The notes: generated from the letters alone by a model not told the origin. Positions 1-12,999 are shown, counted from the stretch's first letter. The stretch is DNA of 64,000 nt from Cristatella mucedo (GCA_009760855.2 WPIO01000006.1:11371501-11435500), one strand, 5' to 3'. Made by a program: numbers and translations.

Positions 1-110
1 TTCCTGCGGTGGGAGATTCTTTATCGCCACTGTAAGCGGTGGTGATAGCCGTCAAGGCTCTTCTGTCACTATACAAAAAGAGGCTGTTTAGGCAGCTAGG
101 ATTTTACTCA
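1..110 (+). repeat. SINE family 1 (tRNA-derived), 5' part cut by window edge
   Basis: The segment begins just after the B box (TTCCTGCGGTGGG) and continues through the family body, with the CACTGTAAGCGGTGGTG stem, to the tail AAAAAGAGGCTGTTTAGGCAG. It matches the complete copies at 34,110-34,285, 40,084-40,255 (minus) and 62,335-62,515, which carry a tRNA-like A box (TGGCACACTGGGT) and B box (GGTTCAATTCC). Family membership is seen directly by comparing the copies; Pol III transcription is inferred. Confidence 0.8.
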
Positions 111-582
111 TCTTCCCATGTTCAAGTGGAGAAAGTGATGAGAAGGTTCTGAAGGTTAAATGAAGCGAAGTCCTGAAACGCGTGCATATTGCAGCGGCTA
201 TATCATGACCATTCTCGAGGTTCTTAATGGCTGCTGAACTAAAGTGGTTGAGAACAGGACGTACGGTTGAATAAGCTTACGTTTAGATGGCACAAAAAGC
301 CCAATTCAAGAGATGGTTAGTCAGTTGTACTATGTCCTTCCAGCCAGACAGCTGTACTTCGGACTTCGACGGGAGTTGTACGAAATGACTGGTGAGGTGC
401 TCACGCGCCTCTATGCGGCAATGGAATATACTGTACTATATTAATGGCATTGACTTTTGATACTGAGAGACAATAATAATGATAACAATAATATAATTTT
501 AATTGTTGTTAGGTTTTTATAGCACTTTAAGAGTACTGAATCTTTGTTCAAGCCCTTCGCAACTCGCTGCAAGAGGAGCAAT

Positions 583-765
583 ATAAAATTATATATAATT
601 CATTTGTATTGCGCCCTAAGAGAACCTAGTCTCTATTCAGGCTCTTCAGAAATGCCGCAGGGCTCGAGCTCATGACCACGGTCAGCAAATGCATTCACCT
701 TGACATCGGTCGTTAAAGGCGAGCACCTTAACCCCTGGGCTAAACCAGGGTGGCAATAACCAAGA
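583..765 (-). repeat. SINE family 2 (tRNA-derived, LINE-like tail)
   Basis: On the minus strand it reads a tRNA-like head (GGTTTAGCCCAGGGGTTAAG), a CTCGAGCCCTG segment, and a tail AGAGACTAGGTTCTCTTAGG then GCGCAATACAAATGAATTATAT. The same order recurs in about ten other places in the window. The tail resembles the 3' end of the LINEs here, which is typical of SINEs mobilised by a partner LINE. Confidence 0.8.
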
Positions 766-1089
766 CGTAGGGATGACAGCAAGGTTTCATGCTTAGGCGA
801 GCATTCAAAAGCAGCCAAGTAACAAAACAAGACAGGCATGCAGCAAATAAAAAAGAAGACACGAGTAGCTCCTAGGTTGGTATCGGAAGGGTCAGGGACG
901 GAGCCGGGATTTTCCGGTTGGGGCACTGCAGGTACACTGCACCTGCCTCTGGGCCTGGAGACATTGGCCCCAGGCCCAGAGGTACCTCCCTCAGTCCATA
1001 TAGGGGGCAGGACAATTTCCTCCTTTCCCTCTCTGGCTCCGCGTCTGAGCAGGACCCCTGGTTAGCATTATGCACTGAATAAAGCGCAG

Positions 1090-2230
1090 GTCAGGGCACA
1101 CGAGCGACGGGCGAAATCTCGCGCTAAGTGCGCGGAGAAAGTAAGTTTCCGCTCGTCGCCTAGATGCGATTCCTGTTAACGTAACCTATCTCAAGTCGTG
1201 GCAGGATGCGATTACATATTGACGTCTCGTGTTGAGCATTGGCAAAACGTAGGAGGCTCTTTTCTCGTCTGAGCGGAGCGAGGAGACCGCCAGTCTGAAC
1301 GTCGTCGCCTCTCGAAACTCGAAATTCTCGGCGCACTCGCTGCGTCGGCTACAACGAAAGGTTGCGGCGCCCCGTCCACGATGCTGCTCCGCTGGAGCGC
1401 GCGACTGGCTGCTGCCACCCAGTAGCCAGCCTCGGCTCTCTTCGACCGGTTCGCTGCGTTCGCGAGCGTGCGTGCGTAAGCGGACGGCGAGCGAACGCGG
1501 CCTCTGCGATTGGCGAGGGGGGCGGGGCGGGGCGGCGGCGGCAGCGGGGCGCCGGATGGCTGACCGGAGCGAACTCGGCGAGCGGCGTCGCGTAAAACTT
1601 GACCACCAGCGGGCGCTCTTTCGCTGGGCGGCCGCCGCTCTTCGCGCGCGCGTCTCTCTCGCTCTCCGCCGTATTTAGCGGTTCGTCTTTTCTATCTACT
1701 TCTGCTGCACGCGTGCAGAACGGATCGGCTCGTCGCCATCTAGCGTCGGTCAACAATGCGGCGTCTGCGTCAAAGCCAGAGCGAAATCTTCACGACGACG
1801 TGCACAGCCGGGGGTCTGGCGGCGGGGCCCGGGGGGGGGCCAGCGAGCCGCGGCAGCCATCATCGTCAGCAGCAGCAGCAGCGCAGACGACGGACGCTCG
1901 ACATTGCCGCCGCAACGCGCTCGGCTGCCGTCGCGGCTGACGCTGCCTGCGTTCGTGGCAGCGCGCCAGCCGTGCTTCCTCTGGGCTCCGCCAGGAGTTG
2001 TCGAGCGTCTGCCCGGACTGGGCACCCATGTCGCAGGCTGCGTTTGTGGCCAAGGACTGCCGTTCGGATGCTTTAACAGCCCGCTCGCAAGCGGTGCAGT
2101 GCAGCGCCTGGCCTGGAATCGCCCGAATATCGCGGCAACGTTTCCAGCGAGTCAAATGCCGGATCCGCGTGTGGATTTCCGCCAATTCATTTACCTATCG
2201 AGTTTGAGACTTGGTGCAAGTAGCTAGGAT
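1090..2230. promoter_or_regulatory. CpG-rich island with GC boxes and a CCAAT box
   Basis: This 1.1-kb block is much richer in G+C and CpG than its flanks. Near 1,507-1,535 an inverted CCAAT element (ATTGG) is followed by overlapping GC boxes (GGGGCGGGGCGGGG), and a TATA-like TATTTA lies near 1,671. An AGATGGCGAC sequence on the minus strand near 1,735 resembles a CTCF or YY1 core. Several overlapping frames stay open (about 1,349-2,227), as expected from GC-rich DNA, and none resembles a protein I know. The likely role is a promoter and first exon, but gene and direction are unknown. Confidence 0.45.
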
Positions 2231-3585
2231 GCACGCTCTACCTCCTGAGAAGCCACTTTTAGTGCTGGCTGGTCGACTGGCTGCATTTATTTCTGACGTT
2301 TATATTAATACGTTTAATGCAGATGCAATTAACGAAATCGCAGGAAAGCTGGATCCAGGAATCGAATTTCCCACGTTAAGACATTGCTAGATATAGAATA
2401 CTTGGAATTGGACGCAAAGCTCCTGAGTGCGGCGCCAAAAAAGGCCAAGCTTGATGGCTACTGTATCAGACACCCTCAAACTGTTAAAGAACTTCTGTAG
2501 TTGACAAGACAAATCCGGTGTGGCCACTATGACCTCTAAGTCTAATGTCCGCTTTGTCATCACTTCGTGTTGATTGATCTTGCCACGAAATGTTGCACAG
2601 TGCTAAAGATCGGGCACTCAATCTTCGTGCGCCACTCTGCTCAACGCGGGTAATAAATGCAAGCGAAATTCAGCAAGAATCGGTGACATCTTACAAAATC
2701 GTCCTTACAGTATTCACGCATCGGCTTGTTTTAAATCTTCGAGGCTCGTATGTAGGCTGCCTACAATCTTCTCTTTCGAGAAGAAGCCACATCAAAGAGC
2801 TTGCTGGGGGCCCAGGGGAGAGAAATAGAGCACAGCCCTCTCTTCGGGCGCCGTTATTCCAAATGCAATCACTTCGAAGTGATCAAAGTAAGTCAATAAA
2901 AATTATGAGGGTTAGGAGCGTCTAAAGAACAGATAACTGCATTGGCGCAGTCTGATAAACTGATAAACCCCGTTAGCTAATCTCGTTGAGGGTTAGTATC
3001 CACTCGCGTATTACACAAATCTTGAATGTTTTGCTTTGGTATTACTCTACCCGACGGAGGGAGCCTTCGTAAGGCATACTTGCGCGTCCGGTGTAATTGG
3101 AGAAAGACAAACCTGATGAAGTAGCCTTAACATAAAGAAATGGCTCATTACCACTCAATCGCTTCGTTACCTGGCGCGGCGTGCGTTATTAAGCTGTTTC
3201 ACCGAGCCGTTCGTCTGCGCTCTTTGCCTGCGCATGCGCTCAGACCTGGGCGCCGAGACTGGCCGGAAGCAGATGTCTGCAGCTGTCACGGCGGGCCCTA
3301 AACGCAGAGTCAAGCAGTCTAAACCGCCAATGAACCACCACCGCCGCAAGGTCACGGCCTTGGTCATTGACCTTGACCGTGACCCTGGCCTTGGCCTTGG
3401 ACTGCACCGCGAGAGTTCCCACTGGGTCGTCCGATTTATGAGCATTTACAGTTCTAGTGGTTGGTTCGTAGACGTCTGACTTTTGCTGATTTTTCGTTTG
3501 TTTGCTGGCCATTCGCGGAGCTTCGCCAGCGAATGATGAGCGAATGATGGATGGCCTCCAGGATACAAGTTTTCTCGGGCTCTGC
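2231..3585. other. No recognisable gene
   Basis: I see no conserved exon or clear repeat here. A short imperfect GACCTTGACCGTGACC run sits near 3,365-3,400. Open frames at 2,590-2,925 and 3,167-3,683 have no recognisable protein features. Confidence 0.4.
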
Positions 3586-3589
3586 GAAA

Positions 3590-3670
3590 GGCTCTTTGAA
3601 GCAAGTGTAAAGTTCCTAGAAAGAGATTGAGTTCTCCGAGGGCACTTTATCAAATGAATTACTATTAAGG
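3590..3670 (+). repeat. LINE family B 3' tail (severely 5'-truncated)
   Basis: The sequence GTAAAGTTCCTAGAAAGAGA TTGAGTTCTC followed by GGGCACTTTATCAAATGAATTA is the terminal segment of LINE family B, ending in an ATT-rich tail. Only the last 80 bases are present, as in many copies in this window. Confidence 0.75.
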
Positions 3671-4316
3671 CAGCTGGAAGCAATAATCAGCAAAGCTCGG
3701 ACCAGCAGCAGGCTATATGCGAACGCGCTCGAGCAGCTGGTGTCGCATCGTCGAAGACTCTAAGCTCTACTCGAAGCTCTACTAAGATGCAAAAGTGCCG
3801 CACTTGGGCGCTTTGCGAGATGGCTAACTAAGTCCTTCGAGGATGTGGACAGCTGAGGACGTACCTTTGTATGTACCTTCATTGGGAAGGTATTGCTGTA
3901 GTTTTAATTCGAAACCTTCGCCGCTCTAAGCACGGCAGTTTTTATTTATTTCAAAACCCTACCTCCAGGGTATTCAGATGGTGGATATTCATTGTGAACT
4001 AGCTAGGTCGAAGCACATCCGGCCGAGCGCGGCCTCCGGCAGCAGCTTGAAGCTCAGTTTCAAGGGTTCGGGGACTTTTTTTGAGAGATGGTTATAGAGA
4101 CAACTGGGGCAAAGGCAAGGTAGAGCCAGGCAGGCAAAGAAGGTCTTTCTCCTGACGGCTGCCAGTCAGCTTCGAGAGGTTGAAGAAGCCCTTCGGGCAT
4201 CGTCGCACCCCTTCAGGATTCATCTGCAGCAGAGAGAGCTACGAGGATGACAAGTGGGTGACCTGAGCGTACCGGGCTGTGCACTTCCGGCGCTCCGCCT
4301 CCACCCCGCCTCCGCG

Positions 4317-4653
4317 CCGTACAGACTACGAGGGTGGGCAGTCTGTACGGTGCCAACGGCTTTCAAAAGGCGCCGGTTGCGGAAATGTGAGATGCTTAGT
4401 TAGGAGTTCGTCTAATTGGTTTACAGGGTCTCGCACCGCAAACATTCCTTCCAACTTAAGTCTTACGGGAGGGGGCTAAAGCCGTTCCAGCCTTCGGTGG
4501 CAACGGGTGAATTGCTATAATGCTTTCCCAAAGCAAAAATAAACAACAGCAAACGAGGCAGCTGAAGCAGCCTCGTTTGAGTATCAACAGAAGAACCTTA
4601 CGACTACTACTACAGCCCTGCAGCGGGCACTTAAGAATTGCCCGCTGCAGGGC
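4317..4653. repeat. Cluster of three perfect short inverted repeats
   Basis: Three hairpin-forming palindromes lie within 340 bases. CCGTACAGACT (4,317-4,327) pairs with 4,340-4,350. CAAACGAGGC (4,550-4,559) pairs with 4,570-4,579. GCCCTGCAGCGGGCA (4,615-4,629) pairs with 4,639-4,653 across a 9-base loop. No open frame or known RNA family was recognised, so function is unknown. Confidence 0.6.
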
Positions 4654-4874
4654 CTGAACCTCGACCTGGGTCACGAAGCTAGAGGTCACGAAGCTAGAGC
4701 ACCTCGCCGCTACTGACTCGAACAGTGGCAAAGGTGACACGGTATGCGGCGCCGGTCATTAGTCGTACCAAGTTGTCCAAGGATCGCGCCATTCAACCAC
4801 GTCGTTTCCATTAGCGCGAGTGCCCGGCCCCACAGTGCCCGATGAGGACTATATCAGCACTTCACCTCCAAACG

Positions 4875-5118
4875 CAACGAAAGGGTTTTGTCACTCACTT
4901 TTAGGTCCCTTCATTCTTCGGCTTCCGCCTGCCAATCAGATCTACCCCCCACCGAGCTAAGCATCGTTCCACCCACTTTTCGGAATCTAACCGTTTGCCT
5001 ATACCTCGTACAAACCTCAAATCCTTTGGAGACCGCGTCTTTAGTTCGTACGCTTTGACCTCACTTCCGACTTGCGACACGACATCCCCTGACTTGACCA
5101 TATTTAAAAAAAAACTAA
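4875..5118 (+). repeat. LINE family B fragment (RT C-terminal region)
   Basis: Translation with frame breaks gives the family B C-terminal block: FRSLHS-like, then [19 protein letters not shown] (4,998-5,055) and a degraded CDTTSPDLT(I/T)FKKKLK end. The 3' part is lost where the (TA)n tract begins. Confidence 0.8.
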
Positions 5119-5122
5119 AAAA

Positions 5123-6204
<1,082 letters not shown>

Positions 6205-6206
<2 letters not shown>

Positions 6207-6418
6207 CATTTAGTGGGTCCCTGTGATTCGACCTTTATGTGCTTATGCGTGCTGACACTGTGCATGCTGCCACTAACCAAACTTGCATACTGGCCATGTG
6301 CATGTCACCCATAATCATGTTATTCTTCTTGTTTACCGAGCATGCTACCGCTAACCATTCAATCGTGCTCCATTTGCAGAAAATTTAAAGTGCCGAGAAA
6401 GAGATTGAGTTCTCTGCT
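6205..6418 (+). repeat. LINE family B 3' UTR fragment
   Basis: Begins GCAGCATTTAGTGGGTCC and runs through GTGCTTATGCGTGCTGACAC to GAGAAAGAGATTGAGTTCTC. The same untranslated 3' region follows the RT open frame at 60,590-61,690. It abuts the family A copy directly. Confidence 0.8.
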
Positions 6419-7059
6419 TCAAGAAAAACTGACAAGCGTAGCTTCCGGTCGACGACGATTTTAATCAAATTTATCTGGAGCACTGTTACCGCTATGTGTC
6501 ACTAGTAACTATCACTGAAATATTCATTATAGAGCTACAGCCGCGAAGATAAGTCTTACGTCAAGTCTATCATAAGTGGTTTTCCGGAAGTTGGGTGTAG
6601 CTGTTAAGGGTCGCGTCCGCTCTCGGCTTGATCAGCAATGAGCGCATGGGAATCGACCGCGCGACGTCGCACACAATGTCACCGTCGAGACCGCACGCGG
6701 CCAGTATTCAGCGCCTCAGGGGGGGGGGGGAATTTCTGGTTACGCGCATGTGCAGGGGGACCGGCGGTATCGGATATAACGTCCGACGTCCTCTTCGGCC
6801 TCTCCGGCAGCCAGCATTTCCAATGAGGGTCTAAACCTGGATTCTGAGTGGGCTTAACAGGAAACTGTTTTGTATGGCCTAACTGATAGTTGTCGTGACT
6901 CACTTCAAGTGGGTGGCTCCAGCGGCAGTGAAGTCGACCAAATCAATCAGCAGACGTGGAACATGTCGGCAGCCTTCATGCCGATACCCTTTGGGTGCAA
7001 CCAATTTTACCGCAATCCCCTCTAATCAAGCGAAAATCAAACGACAATAGGCGACGCGT

Positions 7060-7604
7060 AGCTCAAATTTCGAGAGAACGCCGTCGTCGTATTACGTCTG
7101 CCAACCAAATTCTATCGCGCTGCGCTTGCGCGTGTAGTGCAGAGCGCCTGCCGAAACGCTTCCGCAAAACTTACGCGTCCGCGAAGGCCGCAGTGGTGCA
7201 TTTCCAGCATTTGCCATTCGATCGCGTTCGTTCCAATAGCGCCAGAGGCCAGCACAAACAATGGCGGCGGCAGGGAGGGGGAGATATACGTTCGTTACTC
7301 AGTGCACGTAAAGCGTACACGTGCTGCTATAGGGTCATCGTCCCAGCCGCGCGCTGAGCGGCGGCCGGAGCCGATCGACGACGATGACACGGTCGCATTC
7401 TGCTGCGGAGAACGTGGGCCCCGCGAACCCCGGGCGCTGCCGCTCTGTACGTCGCTGACGCAGAGGTTCCAGAAAGGTTTCCAGAACTTCCTCTTGATGA
7501 CGTGCGCGTTAAGGCATCAGTCGTCGCCCGGGTGCCGCCGAGAGGCGGTTGCGCCAACGACGAAGGGGCACGGTCGCTGCCGACGTCCACCCCTTAGCGA
7601 TTGA
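7060..7604 (+). promoter_or_regulatory. CpG-rich stretch with an open frame, possible first exon
   Basis: GC rises sharply here and a 155-codon plus-strand frame (7,137-7,604) stays open. Its middle, around GEIYVRYSVHVKRTRAA and EPIDDDDTVAFC, is less biased than pure CpG noise. I recognise no family and no phase-consistent splice partner. It could be a promoter with a short 5' exon or only GC-driven openness. Confidence 0.25.
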
Positions 7605-7929
7605 GATCGTGCGAAAACCTCTCCATCCTCCACGGGGCAGCCTACGACAAGGCAGCCTCACTCTCGTCCACACGACGGGCCGCCGTTCTCTCGAAACCGC
7701 TCTGCTTCGACCCTGCTACTGCGACCCTTGCGACTCTCGATCCTGCGCTTCCGACACCCGACCTCGTAGATCCTCAACAAATGGACAGTGTCGCCCAAAT
7801 CAAAGGCCGTGAATCGGTCAAAGCAAGTACAATAGGACAGCGGGCGCGTCTTCGTGCAAACGGGCTGCAACTGCACCGGCAACGACCGCATGTCGCCGCG
7901 ATCCGCTTCAATCCACCGCTTATCCACCA

Positions 7930-8300
7930 GAAATCGGAAAAGCGCAGCGTCAACTGGAATTTTGTATTAGGCTGCGCTATCTTTCTAGCGTCCCCCACTA
8001 AATTTTTCGCCATTGCTCTCGCGTTCGCAGGAATTGTACTGCAAATTGATGGCATTGGCCCGGGCCGATGCCATAAATCCAGCACAAATCACTGCGATCT
8101 ACCGCAAAGTGACAAGAAATTATTCGTAGGTAGCTGCATATTTGATTGCATATCGCTGTAAACTCGGTGCACAAAATACTTCAAATTTTCTTTTAGAGCA
8201 ATACGCGCCGTCATTTTCGTGCGATGCACTGCAATCAATTGCAATGACTAGGGCCAATACCGAAATCCGCAACAATCTGTCAAAAATTGCTCTGAATACT
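7930..8300 (-). repeat. Unnamed degenerate repeat R (two units)
   Basis: On the minus strand, units read CGGTATTGGCCCTAGTCATT, then a GATTGCAGTGCATCGCACGA block (8,215-8,265), and GCATCGGCCCGGGCCAATGC (8,052-8,073) followed by AAATTTAGTGGGGG. Related units occur near 13,000-14,000 and 23,600-24,890. No protein coding is evident. Confidence 0.5.
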
Positions 8301-8625
8301 CCGTGTTTGATTGTATAATAATTTGCCCCGCTTGATATGTGTACCCACGTAACTTGAAGCTATTTAATTTTGTGCTTTGTCTTCACATAGCACTAAAATC
8401 CACCGAACCAGCTCCGCAGGAACCCAAGCCAATACCTCAATCCACACTAATCCACTGCAAGTGAAAGCAAATCCCCTAGACTTCTTCTTGTACGAAGCTC
8501 CAAATGTAATCGAATATAACTCTCTGCATCATGATACTGACAATACACACCGAAGTTCGCATCGTTGAGTTATCACATTCAGTTGCAGTGCAAGATATAC
8601 ATACATATATATATATATATGTATA

Positions 8626-8748
8626 TATAATTTATTTGTATAGCGCCCCAAGAGAACTTAATCTCTATTCAGGCACTTAGTATATGCCTTGGGGCTCGAG
8701 CCCACGACCTCAGCCAGACCTTGGTCGGGGCGAGCACCTTGACCACTG
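8626..8748 (-). repeat. SINE family 2, 5'-truncated
   Basis: The minus strand gives AGTGGTCAAGGTGCTCGCCC, GGGCTCGAGCCCCAAGGC, and the tail AATAGAGATTAAGTTCTCTT GGGGCGCTATACAAATAAAT. The tRNA-like head is cut at its first bases. An AT microsatellite (8,593-8,625) borders its 3' end. Confidence 0.8.
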
Positions 8749-10205
8749 AAATCTATTGCAATCGCATGGCCAAAACTGCAATCAACAGCAATTCACCAAA
8801 AATCCATCTGGAATCCGCTTCGCAAATACAATCACGGTTGCATGGTGAATCGACCTATCTATGTCCAAATCTATGTACCAAACTATTCGGTAATGAACAT
8901 GCACTATTATGCATATGTACACCAAAGTCCCTGCCAGTCCCCTGAGCACCCAATCGATTGATATATCAAGTGAACAACTATTAAAATAATAGTAATATGT
9001 CTTTTATGTCCTAGCCCCGTAGCCTGTAGTTTAACTAAATCTCTTTCCATACACTTTAAAATTTACCGCAAGAGAACAATAAAGATAGCGCTAGTCACAA
9101 GCAAGGCATTTCGCTTAAACAAGCAAGCACAGCAAAGATAAATACTATTTTATTATATTGTATATGTATATATATTAATAATAAAAGTCATTTCTCTCAG
9201 GCCCTACGAAGATCAAATCTCTTTATCGGCACATTTGCTGGAAATAAATCATGTAGATTGGTTACTGATAGCATGCACAATGCCAGCACCAGCGCATAGA
9301 CATGGCAGAGGCATAAGCATAAGACGAGCACAGACGACAATTAGCGTGGATCCAACTAATGCTGTGAAGAACGGGAGGGAGCTTCATGCATGCGCAAGCA
9401 TGTAAAACCACTGAAGAAGACGCTTGGGACCGCCGGTTGGTAAGGCTTCACGTTAGTAGCGTACACTGAGTTGTGCACATGCAATCACGCATAGCACGCA
9501 GGCAAGTTCGCTTGGGGCACATAGAAAGCTGAGCGTTACTGCAGCGTCTTTAGCCGAAACTTACACGGTTGCAAAAGTAAATGCCGGCGGCGATAGAAAA
9601 TGGAAGTGAGCCTTGACTATCGGTGCATCGACCTGAAGTTCCGATTGCCAGAATACGCAAACTGAATGCGAGCCACGCCGATATGACCAGATGCTGACGA
9701 GTAAGTGGCGCGACAGGACAGCGCACTGAAGGAGCTAGGCGGTTTGTGCTAGCGAGTGAAGCGACCTGTCAGCCATCTTGAGAGGATCTTGAAGGCGATT
9801 CGTTACTTCACGGGTGAGGCCGGTGAAGCTCAAACAGACAGATGTGGTGCGATGTGACAGCCATTGCCATTGCTCCAAATCGCCTCGGACTCGGCAAGGG
9901 ACTGCAATAAGGCTACAAGAGGCTGCGAAAAATCTTACGTTAACTTTACTCGAACAAGCCACGCAAGTCCAGCGAATGTGATTCGGGCATCTGTGCTGCT
10001 GCTGTGACAAAGCTTGTCTGCTGCGTAAGCTGAAATCTGCATATACTGCAGCTTTGAGGACGTTGGCTGTACACGGTTTTTGCTAGTGCGTGCAGCGTCT
10101 TGTCATATCAACTACCACTAGGCAACCGGATGCAGTGGCATATCTGAAGATTCAGCACCTAGTAAATGCCAGAAAATGCTGCGTGACCAAAGGCGGCCGT
10201 CTACA
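8749..10205. other. No recognisable gene
   Basis: This stretch has normal base composition and small A+T patches (for example 9,130-9,185). Neither strand shows a conserved exon. A 91-codon minus frame at 9,735-10,010 has no recognisable domain. Confidence 0.4.
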
Positions 10206-10212
10206 GCGGTAC

Positions 10213-10294
10213 TTGGCTCCAAACATGGTATGTGCCTAGAAAGAGATTCAGTTCTCTGAGGGGGCTAAACAGATGTATTATTATTATTATTATG
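10213..10294 (+). repeat. LINE family B 3' tail
   Basis: GTGCCTAGAAAGAGATTCAG TTCTCTGAGGGGGC then ATTATTATTATTATTATT. Only the tail hairpin and ATT repeat remain. Confidence 0.8.
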
Positions 10295-10619
10295 TTATGG
10301 CCTCAAGTGGGTAAAATCCTTCACTCTCTTCATTACCGTTTCAATTTTCTTCTTGATTGAGCTATACGGAGAACAATGTCAACGCTACTCAAAATCGATT
10401 TTTTAGGAAATTTTGAACTAAATATTTGCGGTGGGACCGAAGTTCTTAATTAGCAGACTTCAAAACAACCAGTTCCACTTTATGCTCTAAACGAGCACGC
10501 TCCTCTAACTATGCACATTGTACAGGTGATCTCGCTAAGATGGCGCCATTTTTAATGCAAATATTAAACAAGCTAGGACTACTGAGTGCAATCTTATAAA
10601 AAATATACAAAAGATCAGG

Positions 10620-12175
10620 ACTGACAGCCCATTGACTGGCAGACGAGGACTATCGTAGATCGCACCAATCCATCTTGGCTAAGGAAACGTCTACCGCTTC
10701 TATTAAAGCATAGTAGAATCGCATGTCCAAGTTTTGATGTTGACTATCAGCCATTCTCTGAAGTGAACCCAGGTCATTACCCTCTTATTGATCATGGTGG
10801 CGATCTAGCAGATTGCTTCACAAGCTTTTTTGCTGTAAGCAAGATAGATAGAACCGGCGAGTCAATTCCCATAGTAAGATCCCATCTAGACTCCTCGCAT
10901 TAAGCTCCTTGCTTTATCTCAACGTCCATCTTCAAGTCTACCATTAATAAGCTCATCTCGAAGTTTGTCTCTCAGCCTTTGAAGACTACTAGCTCTTCAG
11001 CCCCACCACTACTATTCTTGTGAGGTGCATAGATGTGCGGTTGCCAAGCATTGCTGGAAGACCAGCTAAACTTACCTTTTTTTTAGAATTATATGTTATA
11101 ATATTATATTAATTTTTAGAATTATGTATCATTATGTAGAATAATAACGAAAGTTCAAACCTAGCAAAAATTTCCAGCGAGATTTGAGCTATAATCACTT
11201 CACAGAGTTAGCCTTACTTCTGGTGTATGATGACTTTCTCAGGAATGCAGTCTTGAGTAAGGCCTCTCTGATTGTTTTGCTTGATTTTTTTGGCAGCGTT
11301 TCATACCATTGATCACCGAGTCCTTCTAGACCTCGTGTCATCTTGCCTGGGTATTGCCACCAACGTTGCTCTAGAATAGTTTAGGTCCTATGTTATTGTG
11401 TGAAAAGTTATGACTCTAATATGTCAAGGGTAACACTCACTTGACGAGCCTTTGAAGTACTGGATATTCCAGAGATGTGTGCTCGGCTAATGTCACTTCA
11501 CAAGATGTACTCTCTCTCTCTCTTTCTTTCTTGCCGATATAATCACCAAGCACAATCTCGACTTTCATTTTTATGCAGATGACGTACAGCTGTACCTATG
11601 CTTTGATTATTCTTACGCAACGACAACTACTCTCCTGCTGCCGACTATGGCTCATCCCTTTCAGTAGTCCTGAGCTGCTACTTCCATGCCACTCACTACC
11701 TCAACTGCTTTCCCGACTCGGCTATACTTCCCACTTTCTCTTTGTTGCGTGAAATGAAGTCTGTTGGCTACCAGATGCGTACCGAAAGCCGCTTAGGCTG
11801 TGAGTGCGCTATACAAAAATTTCCTGTGTAACACCCACATAGTCTTTGTGGATTGGTGGAGTAACAGACGGAGATACGTTACATTACATTAAATTCCTCC
11901 CAGCCTTACAGCAAGCCGAACTTTCTTAACTCATTTTCAGCATGTATTGCTGACATCCGCGCTTTGGTGGCAACAAACAATTTCAAATTGAACTACAATA
12001 ATCAACTTACTGGCTATAGGTAGACTCAGTGTTACTCAGAAATCATTCCAGACAGCTTTGCTCTGTCCGTATAATTTGTTTGTGGTGTGCTTATACCTGC
12101 TGAAATTGGGCGTGTTGTCGCTAACCAATTCACAGCCTAGCTTTCCAGATTAGGTAAAGTGCCCTCAAACATTAT
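10620..12175 (+). repeat. LINE family B, central RT region, with nested family A insertion
   Basis: Broken frames show the linker before the RT domain (PLIDHGGDLADCFTSFFAV, near 10,785-10,840), then LLDF..A.HTIDHRVLLDLVSS-like RT sequence (11,275-11,345), and the catalytic FHFYADDVQLYLCFDYS (11,560-11,610). A family A 3' piece (11,612-11,893) interrupts it, after which family B continues (AANNFKLN-like, 11,900-12,060). It is heavily mutated and inactive. Confidence 0.8.
11612..11893 (+). repeat. LINE family A 3' end nested in a family B LINE
   Basis: TACGCAACGACAACTACTCT marks the start of the conserved family A C-terminal segment, ending GACGGAGATACGTTACATTACATT-like. The host LINE is split between its YADD motif and the next RT block, with ATTC-like sequence on both sides as a possible target duplication. 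Family A was therefore active after this family B copy inserted. Confidence 0.8.
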
Positions 12176-12888
12176 TGGTTCTCTTCGAGCGCAATAGAAC
12201 GGGATCTTTCTATTTTTATTACTGCCATGAATAATTACGATAAAAATGTGTGCACCGAACCGAGTAAAGGACATCCCACCAACGACTTGAACCAATTCAT
12301 TTAAATCACGGAGTAGGCTTTTTCCAACGGGTACGCATTTTCAAGCCAATCTTATTTTAACGAATCAATCTAAATTAACGTTGTATACTTCCGCATAGAA
12401 CTAAAGAGGAACACTCCAGCGGATACCAGAGGCTATCCATCTCTAAAGGCTGGCGCTGAATTCGTTAAAGACGTCATCACAGCTCAAATGAAATGGAAAG
12501 AAAAACCTTCACGATGCAACAATGAGGATTAACGCAACCAGCCTACTATTTTCGGCTTGGCTGCGAAAATTTCTCGAGAGACTGGTGTGCGAGGATTACC
12601 GTGCAGAGCAGACGTGACATCACGTCTGCTCAGCACGCCAGCTTCCTTTCTAGCCTGGTTTCCAGCCTGCTCCTGGCGGGCCTCCGGAAAGCCAGAGAAC
12701 CGACGCGTTATGCGGGTGGCTACCGGAAGTCGGTGCTGCCCTGGAATCCGGTGAAAGTTTGACTTCACCTGCTACCGATCCTCGTCGTCCGTCATTCAGT
12801 TGTACACATTTGTCTGCACGCGAAAGGTAGCATGGCTGACCACGCGAGCAGCTACTTGCCGCTGCGGGCCGCAGGAAGCTCCAAGTCA

Positions 12889-12990
12889 ATTGGCTGAGCG
12901 TGCGCCGCCGCCGCAGACTACAATTGGCTGAGCGTGGGCCGCCGCCGCAGACTACGATTGGCTGAGCCTGCGCCGCCGCCGCAGACTACA
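12889..12990. repeat. 34-bp tandem repeat x3 carrying CCAAT and GC-rich motifs
   Basis: Three adjacent 34-base units start at 12,889, 12,923 and 12,957, each ATTGGCTGAGCGTG-like followed by CGCCGCCGCCGCAGACTAC. A fourth ATTGG follows at 12,991. ATTGGCT is an inverted CCAAT box (NF-Y site type). The array lies in a CpG-rich pocket (12,550-13,000), so a promoter is a reasonable inference, though no exon was identified. Confidence 0.6.
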
Positions 12991-12999
12991 ATTGGCCGC

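Noticed and set aside
1349-2227. Several overlapping 100-130-codon frames on both strands
   Set aside because: Expected from very high GC; no domain or codon pattern favours one frame.
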